A stretch of 64,000 nucleotides of DNA from Larsenimonas suaedae (GTDB taxonomy: Bacteria > Pseudomonadota > Gammaproteobacteria > Pseudomonadales > Halomonadaceae), in assembly GCF_023712105.1 (NCBI RefSeq), contig NZ_JAMLJI010000001.1, positions 558,001 through 622,000 of the forward strand. The letters run 5' to 3'. Both the position numbers and the translations under genes were made by a program. Shown piece by piece: positions 47,406-55,845 of this stretch. The notes below the pieces were generated by a model that was not told the origin of the DNA, searched no databases, and worked only from the letters and a program-made list of their open reading frames with translations. The number at the start of each line of letters is the position of its first letter. Within the stretch, counting starts at the first letter, position 1.

Positions 47406-47422
47406 TTTAAGTAAGCGTTAAG
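47406..47422 (+). promoter_or_regulatory. PmrA/QseB-like direct repeat TTTAAG-N5-GTTAAG
   Basis: TTTAAG (47406-47411) and GTTAAG (47417-47422) are 11 bases apart. This is the spacing of the PmrA/QseB box (YTTAAK-N5-YTTAAK) bound by OmpR-family dimers; the second copy starts with G, not Y. It lies 44 bases before the response-regulator start codon, fitting autoregulation. Confidence 0.6.
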
Positions 47423-47424
47423 GC

Positions 47425-47447
47425 TTTGGCAGCACACTGGTGCCAAA
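47425..47447 (+). other. Inverted repeat TTTGGCA-N9-TGCCAAA in the RR leader
   Basis: Perfect 7-base arms at 47425-47431 and 47441-47447, just downstream of the direct repeat and 19 bases before the start codon. It could be a leader hairpin or a second operator. No T-run follows. Confidence 0.45.
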
Positions 47448-47466
47448 CGCTTTTAGAGGCACGTAC

Positions 47467-48132
47467 ATGCGGATACTGCTTGTCGAAGATGACCCGTTGC
47501 TTGGCGATGGTGTCGAGACCGCGCTGTCGCGGGAAGGCTATATGGTCGATTGGCTAACCGATGGTCGGCTCGCCGACGAGGCGCTCAACGTCAATCATGA
47601 CTACGCCGCGCTGGTTCTGGATCTGGGACTTCCGGGCATGGATGGGATGGAGGTACTGAGGCGTCTTCGGCGACACAGCACGCTGCCGGTACTGATTCTG
47701 ACAGCGCGGGATCACGTCGATGAGCGCGTGGCAGGTCTTGACGCCGGCGCCGACGATTACGTATTGAAGCCGTTCGAACTTGATGAACTGCTGGCCCGCC
47801 TTCGAGTGGTCATCCGCCGCGCCCACGGGCGCGCGACCCAGCGCATCGAGCTGGGGCCGCTGGTGATCGATGAGGCGCGCCATGAAGTGTGCTGGCGCGG
47901 TGAACCGGTGGCGCTGAACCGCCGGGAATACGCCCTTTTAAGAGAGCTTGCCAATCATCCGGGGCAAGTCCTGACTCGTCCTCAGCTTGAAAGCGTGCTT
48001 TACGGCTGGCAGGACGATGTGGAATCCAACGCGCTGGAAGTGCACGTGCATCATCTTCGCAAGAAGCTCGACAGCTCGCTGATCAAGACCCTGCGCGGTA
48101 TCGGCTATCGCTTGAACGACGCGCTTACCTAG
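47467..48132 (+). CDS. qseB: OmpR-family response regulator, QseB/PmrA-like
   Basis: A 221-residue regulator. The receiver domain (1-120) has the acidic pocket ED(D)8-9, the phosphorylated Asp52 in LVLDLGLPGMDG, the switch Thr in LILTARD and Lys in YVLKPFE. The winged-helix DNA-binding domain (about 128-218) has LNRREYALLRELANHPG and the recognition helix VESNALEVHVHHLRKKL. The start is ATG 47467, with AGAGG 7 bases upstream. It is followed after 8 bases by its sensor kinase. QseB and PmrA/BasR are close relatives; the assignment to QseB is tentative. The 11-base-spaced repeat upstream fits self-control. Confidence 0.88.
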   Translation: MRILLVEDDPLLGDGVETALSREGYMVDWLTDGRLADEALNVNHDYAALVLDLGLPGMDGMEVLRRLRRHSTLPVLILTARDHVDERVAGLDAGADDYVLKPFELDELLARLRVVIRRAHGRATQRIELGPLVIDEARHEVCWRGEPVALNRREYALLRELANHPGQVLTRPQLESVLYGWQDDVESNALEVHVHHLRKKLDSSLIKTLRGIGYRLNDALT

Positions 48133-48140
48133 AGACCCTC

Positions 48141-49577
48141 ATGCGCTCCATCAAACGCTACCTGCTCTGGACCATCACGCTTGCCTTGCTGCTCGGAGCG
48201 GGGCTTGCGATTACCGCCGCCTATTTCACCAGTCAGCATGAAATGGATGAAATGTTCGATGCCGAGCTTGCGAAGTTCGCACGCATCATCGCCGGGCTGA
48301 ACGACACCACCCTTAACGAACAACATTACCAGGCTCTGGCTCGCCGGCTCGATCAGCCCGACCATCCGGGACGGTACTTCTCAGACGATGGCGTTGCGGC
48401 GCCGATCGATGACCGGGCCGACCAGGCCGTTCGTTACTTTCACGAAGAGCGCATGATCTCTGTTGGCTTCTGGGGCCCCAACGGCACGCCTCGGGTGCTT
48501 GACGGCGAATGGCACGACAACGGCGCCTTTCCAGCGCCTACCGAAACCGGGTTTCGCTGGCAGACGTACGACGAGCAGGACTGGCGGGTATTCAGCATGA
48601 GACTCGGTGAGGGGCGCGGCTGGATCTCGGTGGGCCTTCGCAAGGCGTTCGAACAGGAGCTTGCCGGCAAGATCGCACTCAGCAACACCATTCCTTATCT
48701 GATCGCGATTCCGCTTCTGGCGCTGATCATCGGTGCCCTGGTGCTTCGGGGGCTGCGCCCACTCGACCGTCTGTCCAGTCAGGTCGGCCGGCGCCACCAC
48801 AAGGCGCTCGACCCCATCAATGAGGACGTCCCCCTGGAGCTTGTCCCGTTGCGAGACGCCATCAACGCGTTTATCGCGCACCTCAAGACGACGCTTGAGC
48901 GCGAACGTCGATTTACCTCAGACGCAGCCCATGAGCTTCGCACGCCGCTTGCCAGCCTCAAGATTCACCTTCAAAACGCCCGCACCGATCCGGTGGGTGA
49001 AAAGGCCTCGCTCGGCAAGGCCTATCAGGGCATCGAGCGGTTGCAGCGCGTGGTCGAACAGCTTCTGACGCTTGCAAGGCTCGAACGCAGCAGCGCCCCC
49101 ACGCGTGAGCACGTCGCGCTCTATCCACTGGCGGCGCAGCTTTCAAGCGAGCTCTGGCCGGTGGCGGAGACGCGAGGGCAACAGCTTGCCATCGAAGGTG
49201 ATACCGCGCTCAAGGTCTGCGGCGAGGCGACGGAACTGGGGGTATTGATCAGGAACCTACTGGATAACGCGCTGCGTTACAGCCCGGAAGGCGCCGTGAT
49301 CATGCTGGTGCTCAAGACAGTCGACGACGAGCCAACGCTTGAAGTGATCGATGAAGGCCCGGGCGTGCCCGAGGAAAACCTCGATCGTTTGACCGAGCGC
49401 TTCTATCGTCAAAACCATCAGCACATGGCCGGCACCGGCCTCGGGCTTTCCATCGTCAATACACTGGCGCTGCGTCAGAACGCCCGGCTTTCGTTCATCA
49501 ACCGCCCCGAGGGCGGGTTGATCGCACGCGTCAGTTGGCCGCCATTTGCGGACTCTGCACCTGCCGGTACTGAGTGA
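48141..49577 (+). CDS. qseC: Sensor histidine kinase, QseC-like
   Basis: A 478-residue inner-membrane sensor. TM1 about 8-30, a periplasmic domain about 31-182, TM2 about 183-203, a short HAMP-like linker, the DHp helix with the phosphorylated His264 in TSDAAHELRTPLASLK, and the ATPase domain with the N-box LLDNALRYSP, DEGPGVP and the G-box GTGLGLSIVNTLA. It probably phosphorylates the upstream regulator. In E. coli QseC responds to adrenaline-like signals and AI-3, but this is not inferable here. Its 3' end overlaps the convergent Bax gene by 47 bases. Confidence 0.9.
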   Translation: MRSIKRYLLWTITLALLLGAGLAITAAYFTSQHEMDEMFDAELAKFARIIAGLNDTTLNEQHYQALARRLDQPDHPGRYFSDDGVAAPIDDRADQAVRYFHEERMISVGFWGPNGTPRVLDGEWHDNGAFPAPTETGFRWQTYDEQDWRVFSMRLGEGRGWISVGLRKAFEQELAGKIALSNTIPYLIAIPLLALIIGALVLRGLRPLDRLSSQVGRRHHKALDPINEDVPLELVPLRDAINAFIAHLKTTLERERRFTSDAAHELRTPLASLKIHLQNARTDPVGEKASLGKAYQGIERLQRVVEQLLTLARLERSSAPTREHVALYPLAAQLSSELWPVAETRGQQLAIEGDTALKVCGEATELGVLIRNLLDNALRYSPEGAVIMLVLKTVDDEPTLEVIDEGPGVPEENLDRLTERFYRQNHQHMAGTGLGLSIVNTLALRQNARLSFINRPEGGLIARVSWPPFADSAPAGTE

Positions 49578-50292
49578 TCGCGCGCTGGTTGTCCACCAGA
49601 ATCTGTCGCAGCGCGTGTAGATAGCCGATGCCGCGCGTTGAGTATCGGGTCAGCCCAGGAATCAGACCGGCTCCGGTGGGCACCCGCTCATCGGCGCCGG
49701 CCTCGGCGCGAAGGCGTCTAAGCGTTGCGTAGGCCGGATGGGTATTGAGGTTGAGAATGTAGGCCTCGACGGCAGCCCCGACGCTTTGAAAGGTTTGAAA
49801 CCGTCGGGCACTGCCCAATTGCTGAATGCCACACTCCTTGCCGAAACAGCGCATGCCGAAAAGATTGTTGCCGCGGCGGGCAAGCCGTGAGGTGCCCCAG
49901 CCCGACTCCAGAATCGCCTGACTCACCACCAGCTCCACCGGCAGCGTATCGACACGCTGCTCAAGTGCAGCCCAGGGGATCGACTCCTCGCACTCAAGCC
50001 GATAGCGGGCGCACAGCTGAGTCAGACGCTGCCGCTCGAGCCTGGACAGGTTTTTTTGCTCCCGAAGTGAGGTAAGCCAGGCGCGCTCGCGTTCGATACG
50101 TGCATTGGCGCCGTTGACCAGTGGCATGATCAGCTCGAAAAACGCGGCCTTGCGTTCCGGGCCGGGGGCAACCTCTCGAAGATCCGGCATGGACGCACCA
50201 TGACGGGTATCGGCGCCATGGGCGAGGGACAGAAAGAGCGCGTGCCCCAGGCACAGCGCCGCAAGAAACGCAGTTCGAAACAGTAAAATCAT
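49531..50292 (-). CDS. Bax-like glucosaminidase/muramidase
   Basis: A 253-residue exported peptidoglycan hydrolase of the FlgJ/Bax glucosaminidase family. Signal peptide or anchor (1-26), a helical linker, then the catalytic domain from about 110 with SQAILESGWGTSRLARRGNNLFGM (in pieces), the acid Glu129, and a C-terminal YSTRGIGYLHALRQI. E. coli Bax (274 aa) is alike. The start is ATG 50292; a TTG earlier would add six residues. The gene overlaps the kinase gene tail-to-tail by 47 bases. No flagellar gene is nearby, so general wall turnover is likelier than flagellar assembly. Confidence 0.85.
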   Translation of the reverse strand: MILLFRTAFLAALCLGHALFLSLAHGADTRHGASMPDLREVAPGPERKAAFFELIMPLVNGANARIERERAWLTSLREQKNLSRLERQRLTQLCARYRLECEESIPWAALEQRVDTLPVELVVSQAILESGWGTSRLARRGNNLFGMRCFGKECGIQQLGSARRFQTFQSVGAAVEAYILNLNTHPAYATLRRLRAEAGADERVPTGAGLIPGLTRYSTRGIGYLHALRQILVDNQRAITQYRQVQSPQMAAN

Positions 50293-50414
50293 GAAAGTCG
50301 CAAGGTGCAATGATGTGGGCGAGCGACACTAGCACGTCGCCCAATTTGCAACTTGGCTTATCAGGGCATGAGGCTTGCGCTGAACGGCCGGCATGCAGAA
50401 AAGGCGCAATCGGC

Positions 50415-50441
50415 ACAAAAAAGCCCGCTCGAAAGCGGGCT
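50415..50441 (-). terminator. Terminator after htpG
   Basis: Stem AGCCCGCT (50422-50429) and AGCGGGCT (50434-50441) with loop CGAA. On the reverse strand it is followed by a T-tract (50415-50421 in A on the forward strand). Confidence 0.88.
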
Positions 50442-50467
50442 CTTCATAACGCGTTACGACGCGGCCA

Positions 50468-52348
50468 TCAGTTAGCAAGCAAGGTGTTCAAGCGCTTGAC
50501 GTAGGCAGCCGGGTCGTCCAGATGACCGCCTTCGGCGATGATCGCCTGATCGAGGATGACCTCGGCGAACCCGTCGAAACCATCCTGCTCGCGATCGAGT
50601 CGATTGATCAACGGGTGATCCGGATTGATCTCGAGAATCGGTTTGACGTCCGGAACCGGCTGGCCGGCCGCTTCCATCAGACGCCGCATCTGATAGCCCA
50701 TCTCATGCTCCGGCAGTACGACACAGGCCGGCGAATCGGTCAGGCGGTGGGTAACACGAACGTCCTGAACGCGTGACTCAAGCGTGGTCTTGAGACGCCC
50801 GACCAGCCCTTCCTTCTCCTTGGCGCTCTCCTGCTGGGCCTGCTTCTCGGCTTCGTCTTCGACGTCGCCCAGATCCAGGTCACCCTTGGCCACATCGACC
50901 ATCTGCTTGCCGTCGTATTCGGTCAGGTGGTTCATCAGCCACTCGTCGATACGGTCGGATAGCAGCAGAACTTCGAGACCTTTCTTGCGAAAGATTTCGA
51001 GGTGGGGCGAATTTTTAGCCGCGTTGAAACCGTCGGCAATCACGTAGTAGATCTTCTGCTGCCCTTCCTTCATGCGCGCGATGTAATCGTCAAGCGATTG
51101 ATCCTGCGTCGCGGCGTCGGTATGGGTCGATGAAAAGCGCAGAAGCGAGGCGATCTTCTCGCGGTTGGCGTAGTCTTCGCCCGGGCCTTCCTTCAGAACC
51201 TCACCAAACTGGGTCCAGAAGCTCTGATAGCTTTCAGGGTCCTTGGCAAGCTTCTTGAGCATGTCGAGGCCACGCTTGGTGAGCGCGCTCTTGATCGACT
51301 CGACCTTCGGGTCCTGCTGCAAAATCTCACGCGAGACGTTGAGCGACAGATCATTGGAATCGACCACGCCCTTGACGAAACGCAGGTACAGCGGCAGGAA
51401 CTGCTCGGCGTCGTCCATGATGAATACGCGCTGAACATAGAGTTTCAGGCCGCGGGCCCCGTCGCGCTGATACAGATCGAACGGCGCTCGGCTCGGCACG
51501 TACAGAAGACTGGTGTATTCGAGCTTGCCCTCGACCTTGTTGTGGCTCCAGGTCAGCGGGTCAGTGAAATCGTGGGCGACGTGCTTGTAGAAGCCCTTGT
51601 ACTCGTCGTCGCTGATCTCGCTCTTGGGCTTGACCCACAGCGCCTGCGCCTCATTGACGGTTTCCCAGCTGACGGTGGTCTCGCCGCTCTCGTCTTCCTG
51701 GGTCGTCGGCATTCGAACCGGGATATCGATGTGGTCGGAGTACTTGCGTACCAGCGACTTGAGGCGCTGATCGTCGGCGAATTCGGTGGCATCGCTTTTG
51801 AGGCTCAGCACGATTTCAGTGCCGTGACGGTCGCGCTCGATGGTTGAGATCGTGAATTCGCCTTCACCGCGAGACTGCCACTCAACGCCCTCGCCCAGCT
51901 CATCGCCTGCCTTGCGGGTACGCACGGTCACCTCATCGGCGACGATAAACGCCGAATAGAAACCGACCCCGAACTGACCAATCAGCTTGGCGTCCTTTTG
52001 CTGCTCGCCGGAGAGCTGCTGCATGAATTCAGCGGTGCCCGAACGCGCGATCGTTCCGAGGTTCGAGATCACATCGTCACGATTCATGCCGATGCCGTTG
52101 TCACGGATGGTGACCGTGCCGGCCTCGGCGTCGTGCTCGATCTCGACGCGAAGCTCGGCGTCGTTTTCATACAGCGCGTCGTTATTGAGCGCGGCGTAGC
52201 GAAGCTTGTCGCAGGCATCGGCTGCGTTGGAGACCAGCTCGCGCAGGAAAATCTCGCGGTTGGAGTACAGCGAATGAATCATCAGATTCAGAAGCTGTTT
52301 GACCTCGGTTTGGAACCCAAGTGTCTGTTCGTCGGTCGCTGTCGTCAT
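50468..52348 (-). CDS. htpG: Hsp90-family chaperone HtpG
   Basis: A 626-residue ATP-dependent chaperone dimer. The N-terminal GHKL ATPase has the ATP-contact Asn/Asp in [22 protein letters not shown] near 80-86 and [11 protein letters not shown] near 120-130; the middle domain has catalytic-loop [10 protein letters not shown] near 335-344; the C-terminal dimerisation domain ends the protein. Length equals E. coli HtpG (624). GAAGGGA lies 6 bases before the ATG. It is expressed from a sigma-32 promoter at 52411-52440 and ends in its own terminator, so it is a heat-shock transcription unit of one gene. Confidence 0.98.
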   Translation of the reverse strand: MTTATDEQTLGFQTEVKQLLNLMIHSLYSNREIFLRELVSNAADACDKLRYAALNNDALYENDAELRVEIEHDAEAGTVTIRDNGIGMNRDDVISNLGTIARSGTAEFMQQLSGEQQKDAKLIGQFGVGFYSAFIVADEVTVRTRKAGDELGEGVEWQSRGEGEFTISTIERDRHGTEIVLSLKSDATEFADDQRLKSLVRKYSDHIDIPVRMPTTQEDESGETTVSWETVNEAQALWVKPKSEISDDEYKGFYKHVAHDFTDPLTWSHNKVEGKLEYTSLLYVPSRAPFDLYQRDGARGLKLYVQRVFIMDDAEQFLPLYLRFVKGVVDSNDLSLNVSREILQQDPKVESIKSALTKRGLDMLKKLAKDPESYQSFWTQFGEVLKEGPGEDYANREKIASLLRFSSTHTDAATQDQSLDDYIARMKEGQQKIYYVIADGFNAAKNSPHLEIFRKKGLEVLLLSDRIDEWLMNHLTEYDGKQMVDVAKGDLDLGDVEDEAEKQAQQESAKEKEGLVGRLKTTLESRVQDVRVTHRLTDSPACVVLPEHEMGYQMRRLMEAAGQPVPDVKPILEINPDHPLINRLDREQDGFDGFAEVILDQAIIAEGGHLDDPAAYVKRLNTLLAN

Positions 52349-52380
52349 TTATCCCTTCCTCAGCTCAATCAACAAGGACC

Positions 52381-52399
52381 GTGCCCGACGTTCGGGCAC
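52381..52399 (-). other. Hairpin in the htpG 5' leader
   Basis: GTGCCCGA (52381-52388), CGT loop, TCGGGCAC (52392-52399). It lies about 5 bases after the start expected from the sigma-32 promoter, so it would form the very 5' end of the message, and it is 33 bases before the start codon. It may stabilise the RNA; a thermosensor is less likely because the ribosome-binding site is outside the stem. Confidence 0.6.
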
Positions 52400-52410
52400 C
52401 AGCTGCGAGC

Positions 52411-52440
52411 TAGATGGGGGATACCCAACACTTTTTCAAG
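52411..52440 (-). promoter_or_regulatory. Heat-shock (sigma-32) promoter of htpG
   Basis: On the reverse strand CTTGAAA (-35, 52440-52434) is followed by 14 bases and CCCCATCTA (-10, 52419-52411). Both elements match the sigma-32 consensus (CTTGAAA, 11-16 bases, CCCCATnTA) with no mismatch in the core, about 60-90 bases before the htpG start codon. It lies just inside the gap after the thioesterase gene. Confidence 0.92.
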
Positions 52441-52455
52441 CCTTTGACATCGACA

Positions 52456-52920
52456 CTAGCGTATCGACGTCTGATCGAGCTCGGCCAATACGCAGTGAAG
52501 TCGGGCGGTGGCAACCAGCCGGTCTTCCGAGGCCTGCCAGGCATGCACCCGGAGATTGGCCAACCGTTTGCCTTCTCGAACCAGTTCGCACCGGGCGTAG
52601 GTCGGCTGGCACTTTCCGGCGCGCAGATAATCGATCGAGAAGTTGGCGATCTTCGGCATCTTGGCCGTTCTCAAGGCCAGCATGGTGTCGATGATGGCCG
52701 CAGTTTCCATGAACGCGCCCATGGCGCCGCCATGGATTGCCGGAAGCAAGGGGTTGCCGATCATGTCGCGCCGCGCCGGGAGCATAAAGACCAGCCCGGA
52801 ATCGTCGCGTGTCACCTCGATACCAAGCCAGCGCGCGTAGGGCATGTTGTCGAGGATGGTATCAGGGGCGTTGATTGCCCGGCTCTGCTCGAGCCAGTCA
52901 AGAGAAGAGGTATCAGACAT
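52456..52920 (-). CDS. PaaI-type hotdog thioesterase, second of a pair
   Basis: A 154-residue hotdog-fold acyl-CoA thioesterase of the PaaI/YigI group. Seen: PYARWLGIEVTRDDSGLVFMLPA, NPLLPAIHGGAMGAFMETAAI (the conserved HGG near 79-81 and the helix carrying catalytic residues) and the beta-sheet to the end. The start is ATG 52920; its first 8 bases overlap the stop of the preceding thioesterase gene, so they are translated together. The substrate is an acyl- or aryl-CoA, not known. The htpG promoter begins 16 bases beyond its stop. Confidence 0.88.
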   Translation of the reverse strand: MSDTSSLDWLEQSRAINAPDTILDNMPYARWLGIEVTRDDSGLVFMLPARRDMIGNPLLPAIHGGAMGAFMETAAIIDTMLALRTAKMPKIANFSIDYLRAGKCQPTYARCELVREGKRLANLRVHAWQASEDRLVATARLHCVLAELDQTSIR

Positions 52921-53419
52921 GGGACTCGGTGTTGTGGGAATGGGTGGGTCGGCCACATAGAAGGCGTTCGAAATTGTGAGGGGTCATCTCCGGCGGCAGA
53001 CGGGCAAAGCTTCCGACCGCACGGGCAATCGTCTTCTCGGGCGCGTTGACCTGCCAGAGCGTGCCCTCAACGGTTGCGATCGAGCCGGTCACGTTGACGA
53101 TGACGGCATTGGCGACCATTGCATGCCCGACACGGGCCGGGCGGTAGTGATCGATACGCAGATCAAGCGTCGGGCAGATTTCAGGGCGCCCTAGCCCGCA
53201 CAACACCGTTCCGGTACACAGCGTATCGAGCACCATCGTAATGACACCGCCGTGCACAAGCCCGCGGGAAAGATCGCCTGCAAACCACGGCTGCCAGGGC
53301 AGCCGCATTGTCACATCCCCTTTTGAAGCCTTGATGACCTCAAGCCCCGTTGCCCGGGTATGAGGCATGCCCTTGACGTAGCGCGTCATTGCGTAGCGCC
53401 AGTCCGTATCCTGTGTCAT
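52913..53419 (-). CDS. PaaI-type hotdog thioesterase, first of a pair
   Basis: A 168-residue hotdog-fold thioesterase. Seen: HTRATGLEVIKASKGDVTMRLPW, GDLSRGLVHGGVITMVLDTL (HGG plus the catalytic-helix Asp) and a C-terminal extension ending in HNTESHV. The start is ATG 53419, chosen because GAGGA stands just before it; an ATG five codons earlier is possible. It follows the YkvA gene by 7 bases and overlaps the second thioesterase by 8 bases. The two proteins may act as a heterodimer, since hotdog enzymes work as dimers; that is inference. Confidence 0.87.
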   Translation of the reverse strand: MTQDTDWRYAMTRYVKGMPHTRATGLEVIKASKGDVTMRLPWQPWFAGDLSRGLVHGGVITMVLDTLCTGTVLCGLGRPEICPTLDLRIDHYRPARVGHAMVANAVIVNVTGSIATVEGTLWQVNAPEKTIARAVGSFARLPPEMTPHNFERLLCGRPTHSHNTESHV

Positions 53420-53426
53420 TGAATCC

Positions 53427-53753
53427 TCATGCATCACGTGGGCGCGCTGCGCGCCATTGTCGATAGTCCTCGAGCGACTCATCGAGCCGCGTCAGCAGCC
53501 AACCGCCGATGAAGAGATCATCGAGCCACCCCCAGCCGAGAATGAAATCGGGAATCAGATCGAAGGGCGACACGATGTACACAAGCGTCAACACCATCAG
53601 CGCCGTTGCCCGCTTGGGCAAGGGGCGATAGCTGCCTGACCACCAGTCGCGCAGGAGTAACCCGTAAGTCTTGACCGCTCGAACGATTCGAAAGAGAAGG
53701 CGGGACCGCCCCCCCAATAGACGAGAAAGCATACCGCCTTTGGCCTTTTTCAT
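53427..53753 (-). CDS. YkvA/DUF1232 membrane protein
   Basis: A 108-residue protein of the DUF1232 family with the signature TLVYIVSPFDLIPDFILGWGWLDD (in pieces: SPFDLIPD and the following hydrophobic turn, near 62-80). One or two membrane-associated segments and a basic N terminus (MKKAKGG). No function is established for the family. AGGAG precedes the ATG. It leads a three-gene unit with two thioesterases, 7 bases and an 8-base overlap apart, suggesting a shared role in acyl-CoA or membrane lipid handling. Confidence 0.85.
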   Translation of the reverse strand: MKKAKGGMLSRLLGGRSRLLFRIVRAVKTYGLLLRDWWSGSYRPLPKRATALMVLTLVYIVSPFDLIPDFILGWGWLDDLFIGGWLLTRLDESLEDYRQWRAARPRDA

Positions 53754-53857
53754 GGCATCTCCTGAATTCGGGTTGAGTCACACTGTTGAAAATTTGACGG
53801 TTCTTTCTTCAAGGTTAGTCTGAAACCGCGCGCCCCAAAAGCGGTCTATCGCAGCCT

Positions 53858-53873
53858 AAGCGGTCCACCGCTT
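53858..53873 (+). other. Small hairpin in the slt leader
   Basis: AAGCGG (53858-53863), TCCA, CCGCTT (53868-53873), 24 bases before the slt start codon. There is no T-run. AGCGGTC occurs again 20 bases upstream. Role unknown. Confidence 0.3.
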
Positions 53874-53897
53874 CCTCATAACGCCAGGAGAACTCAG

Positions 53898-55844
53898 GTG
53901 ACATTTCTAACTCGACTTTCCGCCGCCTGTTTGACCGGCGTGCTTTCGCTTTGGTTGCCAAACAGCGCCTACGCCGATGATCGCGCGCTTAGAAGCGCAC
54001 TCGATGCCGCGCGTGCTCATCAGTGGCAGGCGATTGACGAAGCCAGTATCGATCAGCATGTTCTTTCAGGCTACATCGATTATCATCGCCTGAAAGCCAG
54101 ACTACCCGGGCTTTCTCCCGAGCAGGTCCAGCACTTCATCGACACCCACGATGATTCCCCCTTGAGCGTCTGGATGCGCGACGTCGCCATCGGCGCCTAC
54201 GGCCAAGCCGGTCGATTCAACGAGCTGCGCGAGATCAGCGGCGGCAACGCACCCAACGGCGTCGCACGCCAATGCTACTTCTACCGCGCCTACCTTGGCA
54301 TCGATAACCAGAAAGCCATCGACGGTGGCCGCGCCCTTTGGAACGTCGGCCGCTCTCAGGACAACGCCTGCGACCCCTTGTTCGATGCGCTCAGAGCCCA
54401 GGGGGCCATTGGTGACGCGCAGATCTGGTCTCGACTGATCAAGGCCTGGGAAGCCGGCAACGACGGACTTGCCAATTACCTGAGCGACCTTCTGAGCCCA
54501 AGCTGGCAGCCCGCCGCCTCGACCTATGAACAGCTTTCAAAGACGCCCGAGCGTATTGCGACAGTTGATCAAAAGGCCTTCTCGCGCCCGGTACTGGACT
54601 CCCTGTTCGAAGCCGCCTTTCACAGCCTGACCCGTCAGAACACGCAGACAGCACTGACGCTTTGGCAGCGACTTGGCCCGAACGCCCCTGTCACCGCTGA
54701 GACCCGAAAGGCCATCGAACACGATCTCGCCTTTTATACTCTGGTTCGTGATCACGACGAGAATTTCGACTGGGTCGACGCCACTCTAACCTCACTCAAT
54801 CAGGAAGACCTTTTTGAGCTCAGAGTGCGCACGGCGCTGGCGCGTGGCCAATGGGCGATTGTAAAACGCTGGGTCGAGCGGATGCCGGACGAGCAACGCA
54901 CCGACGCCCGCTGGCAGTACTGGCTGGCTCGCGCCGAACAAGCACTTGGTCAAGAGAGCCAGGCGCTCGAGCACTATCAGGCCGCAGCCACACAGCGAAG
55001 CTTTTTCGGATTCGCAGCCGCTGACAAGGTCGGTCGGCCCTATGACTTGAATCAGGACCAGCGCGACAAGGCCCTTTACGCACTCGCCGAGCTCGATAAA
55101 CTGCCGGCCATCCAGCGTATCAACGCGCTCGAGCGTATCGGGGAAAGCGGGCTTGCAAGAACCGAATGGTTCTATTTGATCGACCGATCAACGGGTGAGC
55201 GCGTGTATGAGCTTGCCCACTACGCGCTTCAACACGAATGGTTCGACCTGGCCGTATTTACCTCCATTCGAAGCAAGCAGTGGGACGCACTCAGCTGGCG
55301 TTTCCCACCGGCCTACGCCGAGCTTTTCAAGCATCAGGCACGGGAAAACAATGTCAGTCCGTATCTACTGATGGGCATTGCCCGACGCGAAAGCGCCTTC
55401 AATCCCGAAGCGCGCTCATCGGCCGGAGCGTTAGGCTTGATGCAGCTTATGCCAGGCACCGCACGCCATGTCAGTAAGCGCAAGAATTTGCCTTATGAGG
55501 GGCCGGCAAGCCTGACTCAGGTCGTGCCCAATGTGCAGTTGGGCAGCGCTTACATCAAATCGATGCTCGACCGGTATCGCGGCAACCGGGTCGCCGCTAT
55601 CGCGGCCTATAATGCAGGCCCTGGCCGTGTCGACCGCTGGCTTACGCAAGGCAATCAACCCTTTGATCTATTCGTCGAGTCGATTCCCTTTCGCGAAACC
55701 CGCGATTACGTCCAGGCGGTTCTGGCCTATCAGGTCATCTTCGAAAGTCTTGCCAAGGGCACCACACAGGATGTTGCCATGATGAGCGCCCAGGAACGTC
55801 AGATACGTTACGACAGCGCGCTTCTGGCCCACCGCAACGACTGA
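53898..55844 (+). CDS. slt: Soluble lytic murein transglycosylase
   Basis: A 648-residue periplasmic enzyme that cuts the N-acetylmuramic acid-N-acetylglucosamine bond of peptidoglycan with anhydro product. A GTG start with AGGAG 8 bases upstream; signal peptide (about 1-26, ending SAYA); a large superhelical U/L domain of Ala-rich helices (about 30-480); and the lysozyme-like SLT domain with the catalytic Glu498 in GIARRESAFNPEA, followed by GALGLMQLMPGTA and YNAGPGRVDRW. Length matches E. coli Slt70 (645). It converges on exoD with a one-base gap. Confidence 0.95.
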   Translation: MTFLTRLSAACLTGVLSLWLPNSAYADDRALRSALDAARAHQWQAIDEASIDQHVLSGYIDYHRLKARLPGLSPEQVQHFIDTHDDSPLSVWMRDVAIGAYGQAGRFNELREISGGNAPNGVARQCYFYRAYLGIDNQKAIDGGRALWNVGRSQDNACDPLFDALRAQGAIGDAQIWSRLIKAWEAGNDGLANYLSDLLSPSWQPAASTYEQLSKTPERIATVDQKAFSRPVLDSLFEAAFHSLTRQNTQTALTLWQRLGPNAPVTAETRKAIEHDLAFYTLVRDHDENFDWVDATLTSLNQEDLFELRVRTALARGQWAIVKRWVERMPDEQRTDARWQYWLARAEQALGQESQALEHYQAAATQRSFFGFAAADKVGRPYDLNQDQRDKALYALAELDKLPAIQRINALERIGESGLARTEWFYLIDRSTGERVYELAHYALQHEWFDLAVFTSIRSKQWDALSWRFPPAYAELFKHQARENNVSPYLLMGIARRESAFNPEARSSAGALGLMQLMPGTARHVSKRKNLPYEGPASLTQVVPNVQLGSAYIKSMLDRYRGNRVAAIAAYNAGPGRVDRWLTQGNQPFDLFVESIPFRETRDYVQAVLAYQVIFESLAKGTTQDVAMMSAQERQIRYDSALLAHRND

Positions 55845-55845
55845 G

